The notes beneath the pieces are model-generated. The model saw nothing but the letters and a program-made list of their open reading frames with translations, searched no databases and was not told the origin of the DNA. A stretch of 39,862 bases of DNA, taken from assembly GCA_004561785.1 (NCBI GenBank), contig SFUB01000003.1, forward strand, positions 1-39,862. Reading direction: 5' to 3'. Below are positions 24,903 to 32,525 of this stretch, in pieces. Every line of letters starts with the position of its first letter. Within the stretch, counting starts at the first letter, position 1. The translations under genes were made by a program, and so were the position numbers. Source of the stretch: a bacterium (GTDB lineage Bacteria > Bacillota_I > Bacilli_A > RFN20 > CAG-826).

Positions 24903-26336
24903 ATGGTTTACCAAGGAATCAAAGGAACCCATGACCTCTACGGCGCGGAGGCGGATGCCTACACGTATATCCAGAACGTTTTCTCCGCCGTCGCCGAGCT
25001 TTATGGCTATCGCAAGATCGAGACGCCGATTCTTGAATACACCGAGGTTTTCGATCGCTCCACCGGCGAAAGCAGCGACGTCGTCCGCAAGGAGATGTAC
25101 ACCTTCCTGGACAAAGGCGACCGCTCGTTGACTTTGCGTCCGGAAGGCACCGCCGGAGTCATCCGCAGCATCGTCGAGCATAAGCTCTACGCGACCGGGG
25201 ACCTCCCCATCAAGGCCTTTTACGTCGGCCCGGTCTTCCGTTATGAGCGCCCGCAGCTTGGCCGGTACCGCCAATTCATCCAAGCCGGCGTGGAAGCGGT
25301 GGGCGTCGATAGCGCCCGCCTCGACGCCGAATGCATCTGCCTGGCCATGAAGGTGCTCGCCTACCTTGGATTCGAGAACCTCAAAGTCAAGGTCAACACC
25401 CTTGGCGACGAGACGAGCCGGAAGAACTACAAAGAGGCTCTCCGGAGCTTCTTCGCCTCCAAAATCGACTCAATGTGCGAGGATTGCAAGCAAAGGCTCT
25501 TGCTGAACCCTATGCGGATCCTCGATTGCAAGGTCAAAGAGGACCAGGAAATCGCTTCCCTCGCCCCGAAGATGAAGGATTACCTCTCCGATGAGGCCAG
25601 CAAACGCTTCTATCAGACCCTTTCGATCCTCGCCGATCAAGAGATCGATTACGAGATCGACGATTCCCTCGTCCGCGGCTTGGACTATTACGGCCAGATC
25701 GTCTTCGAGGTCCACGCGATGAGCAAGGAAGGCAAAGACTACGGCGCCTTGCTCGGCGGGGGCCACTACGACGGGATGATGAGCAACTTCAACGGGCCCA
25801 AGGAAAACGATTCCGGCGTGGGCTTCGCGATGGGCGTGGAACGCCTCTATTCCCTCATGAAGGACAACGGGATGCTCGAGAACCTCGAATACGGCGTCGA
25901 TCTCTATCTGATGCCGATTGGGGAGGAGGTCATGGATGATTGCTATTCCTTGGCCGAATCCCTCCGCGATGCCGGTTATTCCGTCGAGATGCCCTTCGTG
26001 AAAGGGAAGCTCGGCACCCTCTTCAAGAAAGCGGTGCGCGCCGGGGCCAAATTCGCCTTGATTGCTGGAGAAGACGACCTCAATAACGGAGCCGTCCAAG
26101 TCAAGAACCTCGCCACCCAAGAGCAGAAATCCGTCCTCGTGGAGGATTTGCAGGATTACCTGGATGAGCAATTCGAGAGCCTCGAAGCCCATTCCTCTTG
26201 CTCCTGCGGCCATGACCACGATGAAGGCCATTGCTGCTGCGGCGAACACGAGGAAGAAGGCCATTGCTGCTGCGGTCGTCATCGCGAAGACCAAGAAGAA
26301 GGTGGCCATTGCTGCTGCCAAAAGGATGAAAAATGA
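24903..26336 (+). CDS. hisS: Histidyl-tRNA synthetase with Cys/His-rich C-terminal tail
   Basis: It charges tRNA-His with histidine. The 477-residue product starts MVYQGIKGTHDLYG; the frame extends upstream, but this ATG gives the family start and follows AGAGGA after the promoter. Class II motifs are clear: motif 2 GPVFRYERPQLGRYRQFIQ (about 110), the histidine-specific LVRGLDYYGQIVFE (about 256) and motif 3 GVGFAMGVERL (about 305), then an anticodon-binding domain. The last 50 or so residues are unusual: three GHCCC-type repeats in an acidic, His-rich tail holding 11 Cys and about 8 His, absent from ordinary HisRS (about 420-430 residues). The stop overlaps the aspS start as ATGA. Confidence 0.96.
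   Translation: MVYQGIKGTHDLYGAEADAYTYIQNVFSAVAELYGYRKIETPILEYTEVFDRSTGESSDVVRKEMYTFLDKGDRSLTLRPEGTAGVIRSIVEHKLYATGDLPIKAFYVGPVFRYERPQLGRYRQFIQAGVEAVGVDSARLDAECICLAMKVLAYLGFENLKVKVNTLGDETSRKNYKEALRSFFASKIDSMCEDCKQRLLLNPMRILDCKVKEDQEIASLAPKMKDYLSDEASKRFYQTLSILADQEIDYEIDDSLVRGLDYYGQIVFEVHAMSKEGKDYGALLGGGHYDGMMSNFNGPKENDSGVGFAMGVERLYSLMKDNGMLENLEYGVDLYLMPIGEEVMDDCYSLAESLRDAGYSVEMPFVKGKLGTLFKKAVRAGAKFALIAGEDDLNNGAVQVKNLATQEQKSVLVEDLQDYLDEQFESLEAHSSCSCGHDHDEGHCCCGEHEEEGHCCCGRHREDQEEGGHCCCQKDEK
26226..26318 (+). repeat. Three exact copies of a 15-bp repeat encoding the GHCCC tail motif
   Basis: GGCCATTGCTGCTGC occurs at 26226-26240, 26259-26273 and 26304-26318, all in the hisS frame, with start-to-start distances of 33 and 45 bp. 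Codon choice is identical in each copy, so the tail probably grew by duplication. Confidence 0.9.
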
Positions 26337-28072
26337 AGATTGAAAGAACCGATTACAACGGCAACCTCCGGAAAGAGGACGCCGGAAGGGAGGTCGCCCT
26401 CTGCGGATGGGCGGCCAAGGTCAGGAAACTAGGCGGGATCGAATTCATCGATCTGCGCGATTCGACCGGCATCGTCCAGCTTACGGTCAATGACCCAGAC
26501 TCCATCCCCGACGTCAGAAACGAATACGTCCTCCACGTCAAAGGGAAGGTGGGGCTCAAAAAGGACCCGAATCCGTCTTTGCCGACGGGGGAAGTGGAGG
26601 TCATCGTCTCTTCGATCGAGGTCTTCAACAAAGCGGAGACCACCCCGTTCATCATCGCCGACAAAACCGACGCCCTGGAGGATACGCGCCTCCAGTATCG
26701 TTATTTGGATATCCGCCGGCCTTATATCCTCAATAAGCTCAAGGCCAGGGCCAAAATCGTGAAAGATTTCCATGAATACTTCGATGAGAAGGGCTTTTTG
26801 GAAGTCGATACCCCTGCGCTTAATGTCTCTTCCCCGGAAGGGGCAAAGGAATACTTGGTGCCTAGCCGCGTCCATCACGGCAGCTTCTACGCCCTGCCCC
26901 AATCCCCCCAGCTTTGGAAGCAACTCCTGATGATTGGCGGCGTGGAACGGTATTACCAAGTCGCCAAGTGCTTCCGCGACGAGGATCTGCGCGCCGATCG
27001 GCAGCCTGAATTCACCCAGCTCGACGAAGAGGTCTCTTTCTTGAACCAAGACGAAATCCTCGCCCTGAACGAAGGGTTCTTGGCCAAGATCTTCAAAGAC
27101 CTCGTCGGATATGATGTGCCTCTCCCTCTCCGCCGCATCCCTTATTGGGAGGCGATGGACACCTATGGAAGCGATAAGCCGGACACCCGTTATGGCCTCG
27201 AACTCCGCGATCTGAAGGAACTTCTCAAAGACGTGCCGTTCAAAGGCTTTGAAGGCCAAGAGTACATCAAAGGCATCGTGATCCCCGGCCAAGGGAAGGA
27301 AACCTCCCGCAAGGCTTTGGATGAATTGAATCTCGAGGCGAGGAAATTCAACCTCAAGGGCCTCTTGTCCTTGAAAGTCGAATCCGGCGAGCTCGCCGGT
27401 TCCTTCGCGAAATTCCTCACGCCCGAGCAAAAGAAGGCCCTGATCGCCTCTTTGGGCCTCAAAGAGGATGATTTGCTTCTTTTCGCGAGCTCTTCTTACC
27501 GTCGGGACATCGATTTCGGCTTAGGGGCGCTCCGCACCTTGTTCGCCAAGAAACTCAATCTCATCAAACCGGGGACCTACGATCTCCTTTGGGTCGTCGA
27601 TTTCCCGATGTTCGATCCGGTGGAAGGGGAGCCGGGCAAATACGTGGCCGAGCACCATCCCTTCACCCGTCCCCGCGATGAGGACTTGCCGCTTTTGGAC
27701 ACCAAGCCGGAAGAGGTCTTGGCCTACGCTTATGACATCGTCATCAATGGCTACGAGGCCGGCGGCGGCACTCTCCGCATCTACGATCACGATACCCAAT
27801 GGAAAATCTTCAAGATCCTTGGACTATCCGACCAAGAGGTCGCCAAGAAGTTCGGCTGGTTCATCGACGCGTTCCGTTATGGGGCGCCCCCGCACGGCGG
27901 AATCGCCTTCGGGCTTGATCGCCTGGCGATGGTCCTCACCGGCACGGACAACATCCGCGACGTGGAGGCCTTCCCGAAGAACCTTCAAGCCACCGATCCT
28001 TTGTCCCATGCCCCGCAGCCCGTCACCGACGAGCAACTGGAAGCGGTGGGGCTATCCGAGAAGAATAAGTAA
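26333..28072 (+). CDS. aspS: Aspartyl-tRNA synthetase
   Basis: It charges tRNA-Asp with aspartate (or also tRNA-Asn if the non-discriminating form; this cannot be settled here). The 579-residue product has the N-terminal anticodon-binding OB fold (EVALCGWAAKVRKLGGIEFIDLRD), motif 2 with CFRDEDLRADRQPEFTQLD (about 213-231), a bacterial-type GAD insertion between motifs 2 and 3, and motif 3 GIAFGLDRLAMVLTG (about 522-536). Length is normal for bacterial AspRS. It overlaps hisS by four bases and shares its promoter; the pair is a standard Firmicutes operon. Confidence 0.97.
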   Translation: MKIERTDYNGNLRKEDAGREVALCGWAAKVRKLGGIEFIDLRDSTGIVQLTVNDPDSIPDVRNEYVLHVKGKVGLKKDPNPSLPTGEVEVIVSSIEVFNKAETTPFIIADKTDALEDTRLQYRYLDIRRPYILNKLKARAKIVKDFHEYFDEKGFLEVDTPALNVSSPEGAKEYLVPSRVHHGSFYALPQSPQLWKQLLMIGGVERYYQVAKCFRDEDLRADRQPEFTQLDEEVSFLNQDEILALNEGFLAKIFKDLVGYDVPLPLRRIPYWEAMDTYGSDKPDTRYGLELRDLKELLKDVPFKGFEGQEYIKGIVIPGQGKETSRKALDELNLEARKFNLKGLLSLKVESGELAGSFAKFLTPEQKKALIASLGLKEDDLLLFASSSYRRDIDFGLGALRTLFAKKLNLIKPGTYDLLWVVDFPMFDPVEGEPGKYVAEHHPFTRPRDEDLPLLDTKPEEVLAYAYDIVINGYEAGGGTLRIYDHDTQWKIFKILGLSDQEVAKKFGWFIDAFRYGAPPHGGIAFGLDRLAMVLTGTDNIRDVEAFPKNLQATDPLSHAPQPVTDEQLEAVGLSEKNK

Positions 28073-28074
28073 CT

Positions 28075-28093
28075 CTATATACTTTGTATATAG
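28075..28093. promoter_or_regulatory. Perfect 8-bp inverted repeat upstream of tkt
   Basis: CTATATAC-TTT-GTATATAG begins 2 bp after the aspS stop. It is AT-only except for its ends and has no following T-run, so it suits a protein-binding operator or promoter element better than a terminator. The whole gap (28073-28134) is strikingly AT-rich compared with the flanking genes and probably holds the tkt promoter, though no clear -35/-10 pair stands out. Confidence 0.45.
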
Positions 28094-28134
28094 AAAATAT
28101 TAATAAACGACTAAAAAAGTACTAAGGAGATTTT

Positions 28135-30105
28135 ATGGAAGAACAGAAGGTGGACATCGACTCCCTTTGCGTCGCCGCACTCCGGTCCTTGGTGATCGAC
28201 GTGATCAACAAGGCCAATTCAGGCCATCCCGGCATGGCGCTGGACGCCGCGCCGATGATGTATGCCCTCTATCGCGACCATCTCAAGGCCGACCCCGAGC
28301 ATCCGGATTGGATCAACCGCGACCGCCTCGTCTATAGCGCCGGGCACCCGAGCGCCCTCATCTACTCGCTCCTCCATCTCTCGGGCTATTCGCTAAGCCT
28401 CGAGGATCTTCAAAGGTTCCGCCAGCTCCATTCCCTCACCCCGGGCCATCCCGAGGTCACCCTCACCCGCGGCATCGACGCGACCGCCGGGCCGCTAGGC
28501 CAGGGCATCGGGCAAGCCGTCGGCATGGCGATCGCCGAGAAGGCGGTCTCCGCCCAATATCCCGAGGGCTCGCGCCTATTGGACCATTACACCTATTGCC
28601 TCTGCGGCGACGGGTGCTTAGAGGAGGGGATCAGCCAGGAGGCCATTTCCTTGGCCGGCCACCTCAAGCTCAACAAACTCATCTTGCTTTACGACGAGAA
28701 CGGCTCCACCTTGGACGGACCAACCTCGAATTCCCTCACCGAATCGGTGAAACTCCGCTTCCTCGCGGAGGAATGGAACGTCCTTGAGGTTTCCTCCGGG
28801 AACGACGTGGAGGCCATCTCCAAGGCGATCGGCGAGGCCAAACAGTCCGCTTTGTACCCGACGGTCATCATCGTCCATACGACCATCGGCTACGGCTCAG
28901 CCAAACAAGGCACCCACGCGACCCACGGGGCTCCGCTAGGGGAAGAAGACGGGAGGCACGCCAAAGACGTCTACGGCTTCCATTATCCCGATTGGACCGT
29001 GCCCGAAGAGGTTTACGCCCATTTCAAGGAAACCTTCGCTTCCCGCGGGAAAGAAGCCTACGAGGCCTATCAAAACGAATCCGATGCCTATGAGGCCGAG
29101 CATCCCGAGGATTATGCGCGCTTCGCCAACGCGATGAGCCGCAACCTCGACCCCTATATCCAAAACCTCTCCTTCGAGGAGAAGAAAGAGGCGAGCCGGG
29201 CTAGCAGCGGGCGTTTGCTCTCCGACTATTTCAACGCGATACCTTTCCTTTTCGGCGGCTCCGCCGACGTCGCCGCCTCGGTCAAAACCGGCGTCAAAGG
29301 GGCGGTGGACTTCTCTGCCACCCATCCCGAGGGGCGCAACGTCAATTGGGGCATCCGCGAATTCGGCATGGCCTGCGCCTGCAACGGCATCTTGCTCCAC
29401 GGGGGTTTGGTCCCTTACGCCGGGTGCTTCCTCATCTTCGCCGATTACCTGAAGCCCGCGATCCGCATGGCCGCCATGGAAGAGCTGCCGATGATCTACC
29501 TCTTCTCGCACGATTCCCTCGCGGTCGGGGAAGACGGGACCACCCATCAGCCGATTGAGCAGCTTTCGATGCTGCGCACCATCCCCGGAGTCAAAGTCAT
29601 CCGCCCCGCGGATAGCTATGAGACATCCTTGGCCTATCAGGCGGCCCTGTCCTCAAAAAAGAACCCAACCTGCCTCATCTTGACCCGCCAAGCCCTGCCG
29701 ATGCTCCCCGTCAAGGACCCCAAAGGCGTCGAGAAAGGCGCCTACTTTGTCAAGAAGTTCGAGAAGGAGGACGGCGAGATCTTGGCCACCGGGAGCGAAG
29801 TCTCCTTAGCCCTTGAGTCGAGCGCCCTGCTCGAAGAAAAAGGCCTCCGCCTAAGCGTCGTCTCGCTTCCTTGCCTTGAGAATTTCGACGCCTGCACCGA
29901 GGATTACAGGAAATCGATCCTCTCTTCGCCCTATGAGAAGCGCGTCTCCCTGGAGATGGGCTCGACCGCCCTTTGGGGGAAATACGCCGCCAATCGCATC
30001 GGCGTCGATGCCTTCGGCACCTCCGGAAAAGCCGAGGACGTGCTCTCCGAATACGGGTTCACCCCGGAGAAAGTGGCCGAGAAGATCGCCCAGATGCTAA
30101 AATAA
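28135..30105 (+). CDS. tkt: Transketolase
   Basis: A thiamine-diphosphate enzyme of the pentose phosphate pathway, moving two-carbon units between sugar phosphates. The 656-residue product starts at an ATG after AAGGAGA. Seen in order are GHPGMALDAAPMMYALY (about 30), the ThDP-binding motif beginning CGDGCLEEG (about 157), LYDENGSTLDG, the pyrimidine-binding domain (NWGIREFGMACACNG) and SHDSLAVGEDGTTHQPIEQ. Length is normal. It supplies pentoses and consumes glyceraldehyde-3-phosphate, a substrate shared with Dxs encoded downstream. It is followed after 4 bp by yqhY. Confidence 0.96.
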   Translation: MEEQKVDIDSLCVAALRSLVIDVINKANSGHPGMALDAAPMMYALYRDHLKADPEHPDWINRDRLVYSAGHPSALIYSLLHLSGYSLSLEDLQRFRQLHSLTPGHPEVTLTRGIDATAGPLGQGIGQAVGMAIAEKAVSAQYPEGSRLLDHYTYCLCGDGCLEEGISQEAISLAGHLKLNKLILLYDENGSTLDGPTSNSLTESVKLRFLAEEWNVLEVSSGNDVEAISKAIGEAKQSALYPTVIIVHTTIGYGSAKQGTHATHGAPLGEEDGRHAKDVYGFHYPDWTVPEEVYAHFKETFASRGKEAYEAYQNESDAYEAEHPEDYARFANAMSRNLDPYIQNLSFEEKKEASRASSGRLLSDYFNAIPFLFGGSADVAASVKTGVKGAVDFSATHPEGRNVNWGIREFGMACACNGILLHGGLVPYAGCFLIFADYLKPAIRMAAMEELPMIYLFSHDSLAVGEDGTTHQPIEQLSMLRTIPGVKVIRPADSYETSLAYQAALSSKKNPTCLILTRQALPMLPVKDPKGVEKGAYFVKKFEKEDGEILATGSEVSLALESSALLEEKGLRLSVVSLPCLENFDACTEDYRKSILSSPYEKRVSLEMGSTALWGKYAANRIGVDAFGTSGKAEDVLSEYGFTPEKVAEKIAQMLK

Positions 30106-30109
30106 GCCT

Positions 30110-30445
30110 ATGAGCGATTACCTAGTCATCAACAATTACTCCTCGGGCGGCACCTTGAAAATCTCGAGGAAGGCGATCGCCGAGATCGTCGAGAAATCGG
30201 TCGAGAACCTCACCGGAGCCAACCTTGGCAAAGGGAAGAAGCGCCTTCTCACCGTGGATCAGCCTCTGCGCATCGTCTTGGGCAAGGAAGGGAAAATCAA
30301 AATCTCCGTCGATGTGACCCTCCCCAAAGACTCCAAAGTGAAGGAGGCTTGCCTCGCCCTCCAAAAGGAGATCGCGACCAACCTCTCGATGATGATTGAG
30401 GCCGTCCCGACCGAGATCCACGTCCACGTTGCCGGTTTGTCTTAA
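30110..30445 (+). CDS. yqhY: Asp23/Gls24 family protein (YqhY-like)
   Basis: Asp23/Gls24 (DUF322) proteins are small envelope-associated proteins in Firmicutes; YqhY is linked to fatty-acid synthesis control because it lies next to accBC in Bacillus. The 111-residue product shows GTLKISRKAIAEIVEKSVENL near the start and the IKISVDVTLPKDSKVKEA and IEAVPTEIHVHVAGL segments typical of the family. The position just before nusB matches Bacillus; here transketolase, not accBC, lies upstream. A terminator follows. The exact cellular role is not known from the sequence. Confidence 0.9.
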   Translation: MSDYLVINNYSSGGTLKISRKAIAEIVEKSVENLTGANLGKGKKRLLTVDQPLRIVLGKEGKIKISVDVTLPKDSKVKEACLALQKEIATNLSMMIEAVPTEIHVHVAGLS

Positions 30446-30451
30446 GAAGAG

Positions 30452-30476
30452 GCGGAGCCCGGGGGCTCCGCTTTTT
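30452..30476 (+). terminator. Rho-independent terminator after yqhY
   Basis: GCGGAGCC and GGCTCCGC form a perfect 8-bp stem with a CGGG loop, followed by five Ts. Confidence 0.92.
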
Positions 30477-30530
30477 GCTTTGAAAAAGGGCTTTCCCGGA
30501 AGGAATTCCCCTCTTTTGGGCCTTTGTTTG

Positions 30531-30539
30531 TGATATCAT
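30531..30539 (+). promoter_or_regulatory. Extended -10 promoter of nusB-xseA-xseB
   Basis: TGATATCAT fits the extended -10 pattern TG-n-TATnAT. The -35 region is weak, as is usual when an extended -10 is present. Initiation near 30546 gives a leader of about 22 nt containing the palindrome AAGGGCCCTT (30553-30562), which includes the likely ribosome-binding bases. Confidence 0.55.
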
Positions 30540-30567
30540 ACCCCGTGGCTGAAAGGGCCCTTCTTTT

Positions 30568-31014
30568 ATGGACGAGAATATCTACGAAAACGCATGGCTC
30601 GAAGGCGGCAGGAACGCCCTTCAGCACGCGGCCATGACCGCGATCTACGACGAGCTTACCTACATCGACATGGGCGAGCCGGTCGATGTTGAGGGCATCG
30701 TTTCCTCTTTGCTTGAGCAGGATTACGAGGACTGCGACGTCTTCGTCAAATCCGCGGCCATCTATGCGATCAAATACCACGACGAAGCCATCGCCAAATT
30801 CAATGAGCACATGACCAAATGGACCTTCGATCGCCTCAACCGGGTCGAACAGGCGATTTTGCTTCTTGCTTACGTCCATTTCTACGCGATCGAAAAGACC
30901 GTCTCCAAAAACGTCGTCATCTCCGTCGCCGTCACTTTGTCCAAAATCTATCTCGACGACAAAAGCCGCCGATTCATCAACGGCATCCTCGACAACGTCC
31001 TGGTGAGAGAATGA
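30568..31014 (+). CDS. nusB: Transcription antitermination factor NusB
   Basis: NusB binds boxA RNA with S10 (NusE) to support antitermination on rRNA operons. The 148-residue product has the family N-terminal helix (GGRNALQHAAMTAIYD) and the diagnostic C-terminal half: LNRVEQAILLLAYVHFY, then VVISVAVTLSKIYLDDKSRR and FINGILDNVL. Length is normal. AAGGG lies 10 bp upstream of the ATG. The stop overlaps the xseA start as ATGA. folD, found between nusB and xseA in B. subtilis, is missing. Confidence 0.93.
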   Translation: MDENIYENAWLEGGRNALQHAAMTAIYDELTYIDMGEPVDVEGIVSSLLEQDYEDCDVFVKSAAIYAIKYHDEAIAKFNEHMTKWTFDRLNRVEQAILLLAYVHFYAIEKTVSKNVVISVAVTLSKIYLDDKSRRFINGILDNVLVRE

Positions 31015-32294
31015 ACGAGAGACAAAGGGGTTTCTCCGTAACGGAGCTCAACCGGATCATCAAACGGAAACTGGAAAGCGACGAGGTCCTTTCCTCTTTT
31101 TGTTTGGAAGGCGAGGTCTCGAATTACAAAACCTACCCTTCCGGACACGCCTACTTCACCTTGAAGGACTCCGAATCCGAGATCTCCGCGGTGATGTGGC
31201 GGAGCGCCAGGGCCCGCTTGGCCTTCCTCCCCCAAAACGGGGATCAGGTCCTCGTAAGGGGATCGATCTCCGTCTATCCTCCCCGCGGGGAATACAAGGT
31301 CAGCGTCCTTTCGATGGAAAAGAAAGGGGCGGGGGACGCCCTCCGGAAGCTCCGCGAACTCGCCGAGAAGCTCAAAAAGGAAGGCCTCTTCGAGGAGTCC
31401 AGGAAAAAGAAGATCCCCGCCTATCCAGAGAAAATCGCCTTGATCGCCGGGAAAAACAGCGCCGGAATGAAGGATTTAGAGGTCAACATCGCAAAAAGAT
31501 GGCCTCTATCGGAGGTGAGGCCTTTCCCGAGCCTCGTCCAAGGAAAAGAGGCTCCCGCCGAGCTTCTTTCGGCTTTAAAAAAAGCGATGGATTACGCCCC
31601 GGACACCCTGATCATCGGAAGAGGCGGCGGCAGCAGTGAGGATTTGGGCGCCTTCAACGACGAAGCCTTGGTCCGGGCCGTTGCGGATTGCCCAATCCCC
31701 GTCATCGCGGCGGTGGGCCACGAAATCGACGTCACGTTGATTGATTTGGTGGCCGACCTTCGCTGTTCGACCCCGACCGCGGCCGCCGTCGCGGCCACCC
31801 CGGATTGGCGAGAGGTCTCTTTGAGCCTAGACCAAGCCGGCGAAAGCATGGACGCTTCCGTTACAAGGATTCTATCTTTGGCCAAACAAAGGCTTTGCGC
31901 TTTGGCCGAGCGCCCTTATTTCAAGGATCCAAGCGTCCTATGCAAAGTGGAAAAGGAGAAAATCCGCCAATTGGGCGCGCGCCTGTCCTCAAATGTTCAG
32001 AATAGAGTCTCCTTGGAGAAGACTTCTCTAGGAGCCTTGAATGAACGTCTGGATGGGTCCATCCGTTCCTATCTGGACAAGCGTTCCTATCGGATGTCCG
32101 AATTGACTTCCAAATTGAAGGCCCTCAATCCGGAGTCGGTGCTCTGCCGCGGTTATTCGATTACCACGGACCAAACGGGAAAGCCGATTCGCGAGGCAAA
32201 GAATCTGGAAGTGGGACAAGTCCTCAAAACGAGATTTGCAGACGGAACCATTGAATCTACAATTACCCATAAGGAGAGCGAACATGGAGAATGA
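31011..32294 (+). CDS. xseA: Exodeoxyribonuclease VII large subunit
   Basis: This is the catalytic subunit of ExoVII, which degrades single-stranded DNA to oligonucleotides. The 427-residue product has the N-terminal OB fold (FSVTELNRIIKRKLESDE, FCLEGEVSNYKTYPSGHAYF) and the catalytic domain with IGRGGGSSEDLGAFNDE (about 203) and AVGHEIDVTLIDLVADLR, then a coiled-coil C-terminal half that binds XseB. The long upstream extension of the frame overlaps nusB and is not used: the ATG at 31011 overlaps the nusB stop and gives the normal N-terminus. Confidence 0.95.
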   Translation: MNERQRGFSVTELNRIIKRKLESDEVLSSFCLEGEVSNYKTYPSGHAYFTLKDSESEISAVMWRSARARLAFLPQNGDQVLVRGSISVYPPRGEYKVSVLSMEKKGAGDALRKLRELAEKLKKEGLFEESRKKKIPAYPEKIALIAGKNSAGMKDLEVNIAKRWPLSEVRPFPSLVQGKEAPAELLSALKKAMDYAPDTLIIGRGGGSSEDLGAFNDEALVRAVADCPIPVIAAVGHEIDVTLIDLVADLRCSTPTAAAVAATPDWREVSLSLDQAGESMDASVTRILSLAKQRLCALAERPYFKDPSVLCKVEKEKIRQLGARLSSNVQNRVSLEKTSLGALNERLDGSIRSYLDKRSYRMSELTSKLKALNPESVLCRGYSITTDQTGKPIREAKNLEVGQVLKTRFADGTIESTITHKESEHGE

Positions 32295-32493
32295 GAAAAA
32301 GATGACCTTCGAGGCGAAACTGAACCGCCTCAACGAAATCGTGTCGAAAATCGAAGGGCAGACGCTGCCCCTCCAAGAGACCCTGTCTTTGTACAAAGAG
32401 GGCAAAGCCTTGATCGAGGACCTTCAGAAAGAACTGTCCGAAGCGGAGAAAAAAGTAGGGGACCTAAGGGTCGACGAAGAAGATATTAAGTAA
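32284..32493 (+). CDS. xseB: Exodeoxyribonuclease VII small subunit
   Basis: XseB forms the small-subunit sheath on the XseA coiled coil. The 69-residue product, MENEKKMTFEAKLNRLNEIV and on, has the family pattern (FE.KL.RL.EIV..IE, LPLQETLSLYKEG, LIEDLQKELSEAEKKV). The ATG follows AAGGAGAG within the end of xseA, which it overlaps by 11 bp, giving the standard coupled pair. Confidence 0.94.
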   Translation: MENEKKMTFEAKLNRLNEIVSKIEGQTLPLQETLSLYKEGKALIEDLQKELSEAEKKVGDLRVDEEDIK

Positions 32494-32512
32494 TTATCTA
32501 GTATTAAATTAG

Positions 32513-32520
32513 TATATTAT
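32513..32520 (+). promoter_or_regulatory. -10 region of dxs
   Basis: TATATTAT contains overlapping TATATT and TATTAT hexamers, inside a 32-bp AT-rich gap with a TAGTATTA/TAGTATAT direct repeat (11 bp apart). It ends 5 nt before the dxs ATG. No -35 box is clear. Confidence 0.4.
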
Positions 32521-32525
32521 CGTGT

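Noticed and set aside
26226..26318. Repeats in the hisS tail as a CRISPR or microsatellite
   Set aside because: The three 15-bp units are unevenly spaced, in frame, and encode a consistent Cys/His motif; spacers are coding and related to each other.
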